Shown piece after piece: positions 47,542 to 56,610 of a DNA stretch of 64,000 nucleotides. The stretch's first letter is position 1. Each line of letters starts with the position of its first letter. The position numbers and the translations under genes are program-made. The DNA comes from Chrysophaeum taylorii (lineage: Eukaryota; Sar; Pelagophyceae; Pelagomonadales; Pelagomonadaceae), in NCBI GenBank assembly GCA_029834535.1, contig JAQMWT010000443.1, forward strand, positions 186,001-250,000. Reading direction: 5' to 3'. A model generated the notes under the pieces. That model did no database searches. It worked only from the letters and a program-made list of their open reading frames with translations, and was not told where the DNA came from.

Positions 47542-48618
47542 TTACGCGCGGCGAGGGATGTGGAGTTTGAGGAAGTCCGAGGCCAGGACGAGGTCGCCAT
47601 TGAAGGGACGGTCTTGGTCGCAGGACCTCGCCTGCTTGAGGAAAAGGCGTTCCCAGGCGTCGTCGCCGTCGCTCGCGCGATCGTAACGCGGCGAAAAGTG
47701 CCAGAGAGCGAGTTTGGCGGCGCGGGCGTCGCGGGCGAGGCGGCCCGCGGCCTTGGGCGTGGAGTGGCCGCGCTCGTACGCGATGTCCTCTAGCGCATCC
47801 TCTAGCGTCGCCTCGTGGACGACGAGGTCCGCGCCCTCAGCCAGCGCCAGCGCAGCGTCTCGCCTCGCGGGGCGGCAGTCCCCGAAGACGACGACGCGGC
47901 GGCCGGGTTTGGTCGCGCGGCCGCCCAAAAAAACGTCCGACGGCTCGAGCGACGTGCCGTCCGAGAGGTCGGCCCTACCACGCTCTCGAATCGCCGCGAA
48001 AATACGCTTCGGCTCGTCGCCGGCCTCGGTCGCGCGGGCCTTGACAACCTCGGCCCGCACCTTGCCCGGTCTCGGGGGCTCGACGACGCGGTACGCGACG
48101 CACGGCACGCCCGCGTGGTCGATAGGCGCGGCGTCGACGGTAGCAAAGCCCGCGTCGAACACCGCCCATCTCTCCTTCTCCAAAATCGCGTCGCGCCCGG
48201 AGTGTTCGTCGGGGTGCGGCGGCAGCTCCGGCGGCGCCTCGTCGTCGTCGGGCCCGCCCGCGAGCTCGGTGACGACGAAGCCGCGTCCCAGGCGCGTGCG
48301 CGACGAGCCGAGCGTCGCGCGCAGGAACGACCGCACGCCGACCGGGCCAGCGACCCGCAACGGTTGGCCGCTAGGCGCGGCCGAGTCCAAAAAGCACAAC
48401 ACCCCCGGCAGCCCAAAGCTGTGATCCCCGTGCAAGTGCGTCACCAACACGTGACCGACATTCGACCACTTCAAGTCGCTCTTCAGGAGCTGCTGCTGCG
48501 TCCCCTCCCCGCAATCAATCAAAATGCCGTCGCCGCTCTCGAGCCGCACGACGAGCGACTGCATGTTCCTTCTCTTCGTCGGGGCGCCCCCCGAAGTCCC
48601 CAAAAACACCACTTCCAT
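47542..48618 (-). CDS. tRNase Z, short form (ELAC1/RNase Z type)
   Basis: A 358-residue metallo-beta-lactamase-fold endonuclease that removes the 3' trailer of tRNA precursors. The start MEVVFLGTSGGAPTKRRN matches the family N-terminus. Motifs: LIDCGEGTQQQLL, then VTHLHGDHSFGLPGVL (the zinc-binding H-x-H-x-D-H), VVVFGDCRPA, HEATLED, RGHSTPKAAGRLA and LWHFSPRYD. All expected zinc ligands are present. The exosite insert is partly replaced by an acidic Pro-rich loop (DDDEAPPELPPHPDE). The ORF is open 27 codons further upstream but that overlaps the RPB12 gene on the same strand in another frame. Confidence 0.93.
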   Translation of the reverse strand: MEVVFLGTSGGAPTKRRNMQSLVVRLESGDGILIDCGEGTQQQLLKSDLKWSNVGHVLVTHLHGDHSFGLPGVLCFLDSAAPSGQPLRVAGPVGVRSFLRATLGSSRTRLGRGFVVTELAGGPDDDEAPPELPPHPDEHSGRDAILEKERWAVFDAGFATVDAAPIDHAGVPCVAYRVVEPPRPGKVRAEVVKARATEAGDEPKRIFAAIRERGRADLSDGTSLEPSDVFLGGRATKPGRRVVVFGDCRPARRDAALALAEGADLVVHEATLEDALEDIAYERGHSTPKAAGRLARDARAAKLALWHFSPRYDRASDGDDAWERLFLKQARSCDQDRPFNGDLVLASDFLKLHIPRRA

Positions 48619-48626
48619 ATCTATCT

Positions 48627-48821
48627 CTATCGTGCTTCGAACTGGATCAACCGCTTCGTGCGCATCTTGTAAAGGATCCGGTACCCGCAGTACCCGCACC
48701 GCACGGGGTCCTTCGGTCTCACGACGTTCTCGCGCCCGCAGTCACCGCACACGTACTTCACACCCGACTTCTCCGCCACCACGTCCTCCTCCTGCTGTAG
48801 CTGCTTCGCCTGCTCGCTCAT
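48627..48821 (-). CDS. RPB12: RNA polymerase I/II/III shared subunit RPB12 (ABC10-alpha)
   Basis: A 64-residue zinc-ribbon subunit common to the three nuclear RNA polymerases. The sequence has [13 protein letters not shown], a C-x-x-C pair, then [19 protein letters not shown] and the terminal QFEAR, the family's signature end. The N-terminus ([20 protein letters not shown]) is a normal variable lead. It lies just upstream of tRNase Z on the same strand: 8 nt separate its stop from the tRNase Z ATG. The opposite side is a 138-bp divergent promoter with EPSP synthase. Confidence 0.95.
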   Translation of the reverse strand: MSEQAKQLQQEEDVVAEKSGVKYVCGDCGRENVVRPKDPVRCGYCGYRILYKMRTKRLIQFEAR

Positions 48822-48860
48822 CAGCGATGATGGTCAGGGCAAGGTATTGTTGTTCGAGGG

Positions 48861-48885
48861 TTACTTACTTACTTACTTACTTACT
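48861..48885. repeat. (CTTA)n microsatellite
   Basis: About six tetranucleotide units in the 138-bp divergent promoter between RPB12 and EPSP synthase. Confidence 0.9.
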
Positions 48886-48959
48886 ACAGTGATAATAGTG
48901 GGCCGCCAGTCGTACTCGGACGAGGGTTCTGGTTCGGAACGTCAACTTGACGAAAAAGT

Positions 48960-50515
48960 ATGACGCTGCTGCTTGTGGCTTTGTTGGTCGCGAGGACAGC
49001 CAGCGGGTTCTCCTTGGCGGCCACAGGACGGCCGCGAGCATCCTTTTCCGCGACTGTGGAGTCCATCGACATCGCGCCCATCCCCCTCGCCACGGGCGTG
49101 GTGCGGCTGCCGGGCTCGAAATCCCTCTCAAACCGCGCTCTGCTTATCGCTGCGCTCTGCGAGGGCGAGACGCTCGTCGAGAACCTGCTGGCCTCGGACG
49201 ACACCGAGCGCATGCTCGAGGCGCTCGCCGCCCTCGGCGTCGGCCTCGAGCGCCGCGACGAGGGCCGCAGCGTCCTCGTCCGCAGCTCGGGAGTCCTTTC
49301 TTCGTATTCCGAGCTCACTCTGATGCTCGGAAACGCCGGCACAGCGATGCGGCCGCTCGCGGCCGTGTTGGCTGCGTGCGAGGGGTCCTTCGTCCTCGAC
49401 GGAACCCCCCGAATGCGCGAGAGACCGATCGAGGACTTGGTCAACGCGCTCGGGCAGCTCGGGTGCGACGTCGAGTGCGCGCAAAATCCACCGTACGGAG
49501 GGTGCCCGCCCGTGTCGATCGAGGGTGCCAAGGGCCGCGTGGATGGCGGGGAGTGCCGAATATCGGGCAAGACCTCCTCCCAGTTCCTATCGGCGCTCTT
49601 GCTCGCGTCGCCGCTGCTCGCGGCAACAGAGGACGTAGTCGTACACATCGTCGACGACCTCATCTCGGCGCCTTACGTCGTGCTCACGATCGACCTCATG
49701 CGCCGCTTTGGGGTCGAGGTCGACTACGACGACACCTTCCGACAATTTAGGGTGAGAGCTGGCCAGCGATACGACTCGCGCGCACGCCTCGGAGGGACGT
49801 ACTTCGTCGAAGGCGACGCGTCGTCCGCGTCGTACTTCCTCGCCGCCGCCGCGATGACGGGCGGGCCCATCACGGTCGTCGGCTGCGGCTCCGAGTCGAC
49901 CCAAGGCGACGTCCGCTTCGCCGAGGTCCTGGCGCAGATGGGCGCGACGGTCGACATGCAACCCACGAACATAACCGTCTCGCGAGACCCCGCGTCGCCG
50001 CTCGAGGGCGTCGACGTCGACTGCCTCGACATCCCCGACGCCGCGATGACGCTGGCCTCGGTGGCTCTCGTCGCGCGAGGCGATACCACCATCCGAAACG
50101 TCGCATCCTGGCGCGTCAAGGAAACCGAACGCATGAAGGCCATAGTCGCCGAGACGACGAAGCTCGGCGCGACCGTCTTCGAGGGCGACGAGTGAGTCGG
50201 TGGGGGGGGGGGGTCCGACTTCCTCTTTGACTCGACCACGCGCAGCTACTGCGTCATCACGCCGCCCCCCGACAACACGCCGCTCTCGAACGTTGTTATC
50301 GAGACCTACGACGACCACCGCATCGCCATGACCTTTGCTCTCGCCGTACGTCCCTCGCTCTAGTCTCTTTCGTCATCACCGCCGCCTCTCTCTAGGCCTG
50401 CGCCGGCGTCCCCGTCACTATTCTCGACCCGAAATGCACCTCCAAAACCTTCCCGACCTACTTCGACGAGCTCGCGCGCGTTTCTTCGTTGTCGTCGTCG
50501 TCTTCTTCTTCATAG
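48960..50515 (+). CDS. 3-phosphoshikimate 1-carboxyvinyltransferase (EPSP synthase), plastid-targeted
   Basis: Sixth step of the shikimate pathway: joins PEP to shikimate 3-phosphate. Exons 48960-50191, 50246-50345 and 50396-50515 give 483 residues; the introns (54 and 50 nt) are GT-AG and restore GDEGDD-type reading into [11 protein letters not shown] and FALA into [12 protein letters not shown]. Motifs: [30 protein letters not shown] (PEP-binding loop), [33 protein letters not shown], and YDDHRIAM with TKTFP-like [10 protein letters not shown] at the end. The N-terminus [17 protein letters not shown] is a signal peptide with Phe at the cleavage site, so it is a plastid enzyme by this organism's import route. 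It is a stand-alone enzyme, not an AROM fusion. Confidence 0.94.
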
Positions 50516-50620
50516 CCACGCGTCGGTCGTGTAGTCATAATACGACCTCGGGCCGGCCAGCCGGCCGTGAAATTGGTTGTTGTGTGGCCGATTGGAAGCT
50601 TGCTGTGGCGACCGCTATGC

Positions 50621-52938
50621 TTAATAGAAGAGTGGCCAGTCGTGGTCCGAGTCGAGCGGCGGCCGCGGTGGTTTCTCGCCGTTTAGGATGGCCTCGAACG
50701 TGTCGTTTCGAATCCAGTGCGCGTCCGCTTCGAACAACCCCGGTCTCGGGATATGCTTCGGATTGGAAATGTCATGAGCGCATTGCACGTGCGGGTTGTA
50801 GCCCCACTCTCGCGACCACTGGTCGAGCTGCTCCTGGCTTCTTCTTCGCATGATTTCCGACTCGATCATTCGGAGGTAAACGAGCCGGTAGCCGATTGAG
50901 TCCATCATCGGCAACCAGTCGCGGCAAAGGTCGTTCTTAAACCCGGTGTATGACTGCTCGTTGTGCATCCAGACCTCCGTCAGCAAGTTCGGGATGCGTC
51001 GAAACAGCCCGACCCCCGCGGAGTCTTCTTCGACGATAGCCCGAATGGCCTCGAAATCGGCTCCTTGCATGTCAGTTTTGAGGTACGGAATATCGACATG
51101 CCCGAGGTCCTCGAGAATTGTACGCAGCGAAATCACGGGCACCACGAGCTGCCGACCGTCGCCGCGCGTGGCGTTGTCGTTCCAAAACGAAGACGTTGCC
51201 GCCTGCATACCAAAGCTAATAAAAGACAAGCGAAACAACACCGGGAGCAACGTGTCCCAATGACGACGACCTAAAAGCGATCGGTCGGCGCGTAATTTTC
51301 CTTTTAGCACCGAACTCACATTCCATCCTTGTTGTACGCGGTCATCGTTCGCAACCCGTTGAACGATGACACGGCGGCAGGCACGACGCGCAGAGTATCA
51401 TGAGGCTGGATGCGAGCCGCAACTTGGAGAAGGGGCTCAAAAGCCAACGATAACACGCCTCGAGCGTGGGAAGCAGGCAGCACGGGGTGCAGCGAACTCC
51501 CAATGTTCAAGAGAACAGCGCTCGTGCCGGCCGGGAGCTCTAAAATATCGCGGCGTCCATCGGAGCCTTCGTTCTTATCATTAATGTTGTTGTTGTTGTT
51601 CTGCAAGGTCGTTGCCACACGACACCTTCGACGCTTCAGCACAGTGTGTAATGTGTCGAGCGAGCCCTGAATGCTCCCGAGATGTTTCAACCACGCTCTT
51701 TGGCCCGCCGCGACCATCGAACACCAGCGTTCGTAACTCACTTGACGTGCGATCCGCGTCACGTTGGCAACGGCAGCCTCGGAGACACGCAAGACGATCG
51801 AATCCCAATCAATATCTTCGTACTCGAACGGCAAGACCCACCCATCCGAGACGACGATAGGAACCGCGCCCGAAGCGATGGCTTCGAGCAATCTCGACGA
51901 ATGAAGCGAGTGGCCACGAGGCGCCAGAACGAACTGTGAGCAGGCCATCACCGTGGTAGCCATATCCCCCGACTCGCGATTGCATCCCATGGCTCGAGTA
52001 AGATTGAGGAGCTCGCTGTCATCCCGCAAAACGGTGGATGACGGTTGCCAAACCCGTGAAATGATGTCTCCCCCATCATCGCTCGAAAGTGCCGATGCCA
52101 ATGCCAAGCGCACCCTGTGCGTTGCCGTGCCAATAAAAGAGATCTTCACGGGTCTCTCGGAAAATTCAAGGGCGCATCGGTCTGGTTCTATGGCGAGCAT
52201 TGCGAGGTGCGCTTCGCGCGCGTCGGAACCGCCACCGAGCGCGCGGTCAGCCTCCGCCACGAAGGTCGGGGCCGGGTGCAGCGGCCACGAAACGTCGTGG
52301 TCTCTGTCGAAGGATTTCGCGTGCATGGAAGTGGTTACCTCGACGATTCGAGGGTGACGAAGGGGGATGTGGTCACATTCTATGTCTGTCCGCGGGTCCG
52401 AAGGAACCATACGTCGGCAAGACGGTGCCGCGAAATTGAAAAGCACGAGCGGTGGCATTTCGTGCAGTGAAGAGTCCGACAAAACGGGTTCGAACCGCTG
52501 CAGCACAGCCGAAGCGGCGGCCGAACACGCCTGCACGCTATTCGGGCCACCGTCGTCGTAAAACATGCCCCCCCGTGGATACGGATAGCACTCGTCAACA
52601 GAACCCGACACCCAGCTCTCCGAATCTTGTAAGGCCGCGTTGAGATTCGGCCAGCTTGCCATTGCCGTGTCAACGTCAGTAAATATCGCTTTCGGGTTCG
52701 AAGTAGGCTCGAATGCCTTGATCCGCCTCGGATCGTTGGTCAGCGCACGGAGAAGGGTGTCGAAGTATTTTGTGCGACACCCAGAGGAACCAGGTATGCG
52801 GACAAGTTGAAACTTATCATTGGAATACTCGCTGGATGGAACATTGCACACGGCATCAACAATGTAGAGGTAGCAAATCGCGAACATAACGTTGGTCGGC
52901 GCGAAGAAGAACCGTCGCAGGCACGGGTAAGGGAGCAA
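50621..52938 (-). CDS. exostosin (GT47)-FkbM methyltransferase fusion protein, two exons
   Basis: Exons 52938-51320 and 51215-50621 on the minus strand, joined by a 104-nt GT-AG intron that reads YNKDG-I-FGMQAATSSFW in frame; 737 residues. An N-terminal signal anchor (FFFAPTNVMFAICYLYIVDAV) implies a Golgi type II protein. Residues about 40-430 are an exostosin glycosyltransferase domain: ECYPYPRGGMFYDDGG, then FSERPVKISFIGTATHRVRL and the donor-binding block SQFVLAPRGHSLHSSRLLEA with SGAVPIVVSDGWVLPFEY. An Asn-rich linker leads to an FkbM-type SAM methyltransferase: SAVLLNIGSSLHPVLP, LSLAFEPLLQ, then ISLRTILEDLGHVDIPYLKTDMQGADFEAI. It probably builds and caps a secreted polysaccharide. Confidence 0.8.
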
Positions 52939-53264
52939 GATCGAAGGGTAAGGGAAGGACGGGGTCGAGGTCAGAGCGGCGGATCAAATCGTCGAACGAG
53001 ACTTGAGCAGCTCGTCCTAGAGCGGGGTGAGCGAGGGCAAGAAGACGGAGACGCAGGCCGTTTGCAGGGGACGGCAGAGCACGGGTTACTCTTTCTTGAC
53101 CACGGGGCATACTTGAAACAAGGGAATATAAACATCCAAGTGCTTGGAAAGACCGTCATGGTGCCATCCGAACTCCTATTCCGCTGCCTCAACGACCGCA
53201 CTAAACTCCGGCGCCTCCACCGCCGCCAGCACAAGGGGGAACGTTGAAGCGCTGTTCGAGCGAC
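52939..53264. other. intergenic region upstream of the GT47-FkbM gene
   Basis: About 330 bp with no supported gene. Open frames run on both strands but have Arg-rich, non-domain composition. Confidence 0.45.
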
Positions 53265-54170
53265 TAAGTATCCCAGAGCGTTAGCTCTCTTGGTTAAGGT
53301 TGGTGCGAACGCCGATAGGCCCCGTAGGAGAGAGCCACCGAGGATATGTCTGCGAGACCGAACAGACGCTTGAGCGCGGCACCGACATGAATCGGAGGGA
53401 TGCTGACGCCTAGACGCCGCTCTGCGTCGTGTAATTTCGTGTCTGCTCCCAACACCGGCACTCTAGGCATGTGACTACAGGCGAACGGATCTCTAAACAA
53501 CGACTGGATCGTGCGTGGAACTAACGGACTGCGAACGGTTCTATTCCGCAGACTCCATTGCTGCGGCCGTCGTTTGCTTGCTGCTCAAGCGCGATGTTCA
53601 CCAGGCCTCCCACTGCGGGACCTCGCCGCTTTCCATCACGAAAGCGCGAGATCGAGTCGGCATCTCGCGTCTACTGCTCGATCCTGACGCTGACTTCACG
53701 AGGCCACAAAAAATTCGTACCCTCCAACTCTTCCTCTCGAGTGAGAAAGGCCACAATCTATGTGTTGCTCGTAAGTCACAAGCACGGCGCTGACATTCAC
53801 AAGAACGTAGTGGATAGTTCCTCTTTGCGTTTCGTTGCGATCGAGAGTTGCTGCGGTAAGATCGCACGCTTGCTACGGAAGCACGAGTCCAGATCGAGAA
53901 CAACGATGTCTCCCCGCTTTGCCATGTGCAGTCTACGAACACCACCCTGGGGTTGTGTTACACCACCCTGGGATTGTGGTGCTCGAAGAGAGCGCTGACG
54001 CTCCCAAGGCCACCAAGACAGTTCCTCAACAATTTGCGTCGCGGGCCAGCTAGGCGACATCGATATATTGGGTGTGCTACTCGACCCCCACGCTGACGTC
54101 GACCAAGCCACTAACCAAAATATCTCACGCGGCATAATGTTGCGAGAATATATGCGCAACAATGTCGTGA
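53265..54170 (+). pseudogene. decayed ankyrin-repeat gene
   Basis: Fragments in different plus-strand frames look like ankyrin repeats: RALALLVKVGANADRP near 53279-53326, SPLSITKARDRVGISRLLLD with PDADF near 53626-53697, HKHGADIHKNV with FVAIESCCGKIARLLRKHE near 53773-53887, and LGVLLDPHADVDQATNQN near 54068-54121. Each keeps the L-L-x-x-G-A-D and A-x-x-x-x-x-x-x-I-x-x-L-L spacing but stops and frame changes separate them. So it is an old, broken gene or an exon-poor pseudogene. I see no intact start. An ankyrin gene with several introns is the alternative, but clear splice sites were not found. Confidence 0.4.
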
Positions 54171-54475
54171 GGCAGCTTTACGATTTCTGTGTTTATCCCT
54201 ACCAGACCCGTACCTGGGTAACGACGGCCTCGCGCCACTCGATACGGCCCGTGGCAGGGGTCGCGCAGCCATTTTGCAACTGTGACGCAACAATCGCCCC
54301 AGCAGCCTGACATCGCCACCTCCCGAAGTCGGGACGATGTCGGCCCAGATACCGTTTATCACGCAGAATTGCCATCATCGATGCTGTGTCTTTGCTCCTG
54401 GCGACGCAGAGCGCGTGGGTCCTGATTATTCTTTAAAAAAAGCTGCCCCATGCGAGCTCGACTGCACGTCCAGGG

Positions 54476-54548
54476 GGGGCTCGAGGCGCGCTCGCGCCGA
54501 GGCTCGAGGCGCGCTCGCGCCGATCGGCGCGCTCGCGCCTCGCGCGGT
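54476..54548. repeat. GC-rich tandem and inverted repeat cluster
   Basis: GCTCGAGGCGCGCTCGCGCC occurs twice in tandem and is followed by GGCGCGCTCGCGCC and a near-complement, so the stretch can fold into several hairpins. Function unknown. Confidence 0.75.
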
Positions 54549-54904
54549 GCCTATTGCAGAGACCCCTCTCGCACTTCGTGGGGTCGTATTTCGCGGGGTC
54601 GCACTTCGTAGGGTCTTTCACTCTCTCACTCTCTCGGAGTCTCCGCGCGCGACATGAAGGTGATCAGTTCCATATACAGACTAATTTAAAACACCGGAGT
54701 TCGCTTCGGTTGTGGCCTCGACAGGAACGTGTCCGACTGCCACATAGAATTTTCCCGTCGACGCGCTGATGGAGCAGCGTCGGAGAGGGTCGGTACCCGA
54801 GGTGGTGAACGGGAATCACGGACTTTGTCGCAGTCATCAGGTTAAAAAGAGTGCAGGAGTGCGAGGTAAGAGCAACCAGAGAGTGTGCAGAATAGGATTT
54901 GGCG

Positions 54905-54940
54905 CGAGGAGGAGGAGGAGGAGGAGGAGGAGGAGGAGGC
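54905..54940. repeat. (GAG)n trinucleotide tract
   Basis: About eleven GAG units just beyond the 3' end of the ubiquitin-protease gene. Confidence 0.9.
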
Positions 54941-54966
54941 GGCGAGATTTCAATCATAATAAGAAA

Positions 54967-56529
54967 TCACAGAGCGCGTTTCTTCATCTTCTTCTTCTTC
55001 TTCTCGGTCGAGGGGGTTCGGTCGTAGCGCAACTTGCCGTTAGAAAGGGAACGGTAAGTCTTGACTTTGCGTTTTTTCGGCTTGTTAATAGTAGTCTCCT
55101 TGTTGTTGACGAGAGACTTGAGCGAGATGTTGGCATGGTCTCGGTCGGGCTCGCCTCGGAAGTGGCTACGAACACCGCCGTGACTAATTTCAACAAAAAA
55201 AACAACGGGGACGCACGGCCAGAGATGCGGCAAGGAAATAGATTGGCGACGGACGATGATGCCTGGGGAGTCGCCGCTCTGGGATCGTTGCGGCCGCAGT
55301 CTCGAAAAGGAGCGGCCCGAGGAGGACGTCTGGTCGAAGACGACGCGCGAGTAGAGGAGCACGTAGGCGTCGCTGGTCTTGACCTCGTCGATATCCTGGA
55401 CTCGCGTGACGTTGGCGTCGTTGTAGTGATACCAGGCGTTGTCGACGCGATTTCGCGCGAAGGCCGTGTAATGGCCGCCGCCCGCGTGGCCGTGATGGTT
55501 GATGACGGCGAAGCAATCGTAGAGCGGGATGTCGCGCTGCGGGCTCTGGCAATAGGCTGATAGGTCCAAATCGACCAGGGGGAAGTCGACGTAGGTTTCG
55601 ACTTTGGCCGCGCGACCGCGTGTGTCAAAATCGAACCGCTTCAAGTGGATCACCAAGAGTGGAGGAAGTTTCCAGAGCTCGAGACGCTTGGACGCTCTCA
55701 CGCGCTGCCTACACGCGGCGCACGACCACGCGTTGTCGCCGTCCAGGCGCTCCTCGGCGCTAAAATCCTCGATGCACTGCTCGATGTCGACGCCCGACTT
55801 GACGACGGGCACCGACAGGTACTGGAACGGATCGAACTTGACGCACTTGTGGCCGCACCGCGCGCATCCGACGGACGACCGGAGCTGCCCTTGGAAGAGG
55901 TCGACGATGATCGACCGGTCTCTCTTGAGATAGCCCGCCCACGCCTCGGCCGCGCACTCGTCTTGATCGGTTCCGTCGCACTCGACCGCCTCGACGTACG
56001 GTTTAGACTCGCACCTGTTCAAGTCCTCGTGGAGCGCGTCCAGCAAGAACGTCAGCAGCTCGTGAGCGTCGTGCTGCTCGTGGCCCGCGAACATCGGAGC
56101 GCACCGGGACATCGCGGCCTTGAACTCGACCGGGACGATCGACGTCCTCGCGCTCTGCGACCACATCGCCTCCATCAATTCCCCGAACGCCTTCGCGAGC
56201 TCGCCTCCAAATCCGATGGGATTCGACGCGTTGATCTCCGCGTGCCACTCGTACCCCAGAAAGTAGTCGGCGAGACCCACCGCGTGGCATAATGACTGGA
56301 GGCATGCGTTCATGAAGCACGTGTTCCCCAAATTTCGCAACCCCACCACACCGTTCCCGGATCGAAAGATTTCGGCCATGGCTGCCTCGTGCACGCGAGT
56401 GTAGTGCGTCGTGTCGGCGCGATTCATGCGCGGCCGATCCTTTCCGTCGTCCGACGACCCGTCCGGCGGCGCTCCGTGGTCCGGCCGAACCTCGTGGCTT
56501 GCTTCATCCCGCGAAGGCACGCAACCCAT
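54967..56529 (-). CDS. ubiquitin-specific protease (USP family) with N-myristoylation motif
   Basis: A 520-residue cysteine protease that removes ubiquitin from proteins. The start MGCVPSRDEASHE at 56529 was chosen because MGCVPS is a typical N-myristoylation plus palmitoylation signal; the frame extends nine codons upstream. Cys box: GLRNLGNTCFMNACLQSL. A middle zinc-ribbon uses CARCGHKC and CAACRQ. QQHDAHELLTFLLD follows the family QQ-D pattern (here HEQHDAHE). His box: NHHGHAGGGHYTAFARN, then WYHYNDANVT with the catalytic Asn/Asp region. The C-terminal 100 residues are basic with a KPKKRKVK stretch and a Lys-rich end; part of that tail could be an unspliced intron. Only 81 bp separate its start from the upstream giant gene's stop. 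Confidence 0.88.
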   Translation of the reverse strand: MGCVPSRDEASHEVRPDHGAPPDGSSDDGKDRPRMNRADTTHYTRVHEAAMAEIFRSGNGVVGLRNLGNTCFMNACLQSLCHAVGLADYFLGYEWHAEINASNPIGFGGELAKAFGELMEAMWSQSARTSIVPVEFKAAMSRCAPMFAGHEQHDAHELLTFLLDALHEDLNRCESKPYVEAVECDGTDQDECAAEAWAGYLKRDRSIIVDLFQGQLRSSVGCARCGHKCVKFDPFQYLSVPVVKSGVDIEQCIEDFSAEERLDGDNAWSCAACRQRVRASKRLELWKLPPLLVIHLKRFDFDTRGRAAKVETYVDFPLVDLDLSAYCQSPQRDIPLYDCFAVINHHGHAGGGHYTAFARNRVDNAWYHYNDANVTRVQDIDEVKTSDAYVLLYSRVVFDQTSSSGRSFSRLRPQRSQSGDSPGIIVRRQSISLPHLWPCVPVVFFVEISHGGVRSHFRGEPDRDHANISLKSLVNNKETTINKPKKRKVKTYRSLSNGKLRYDRTPSTEKKKKKMKKRAL

Positions 56530-56610
56530 GGACTCACTGCTGACGACAACTATCACACCTCACATCCCGAGACGTGATATTACGCGGGTAAGGAACGCGC
56601 TTGTGAATTA

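Larger units (their letters stand above)
54171..54966. other. low-complexity intergenic region
   Basis: About 800 bp with no gene. Holds a GC palindrome-rich cluster at 54476-54548, three 15-bp units of the ACTTCGTGGGGTCGT type at about 54572-54617, and a (GAG)n tract at about 54905-54940. Confidence 0.6.
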
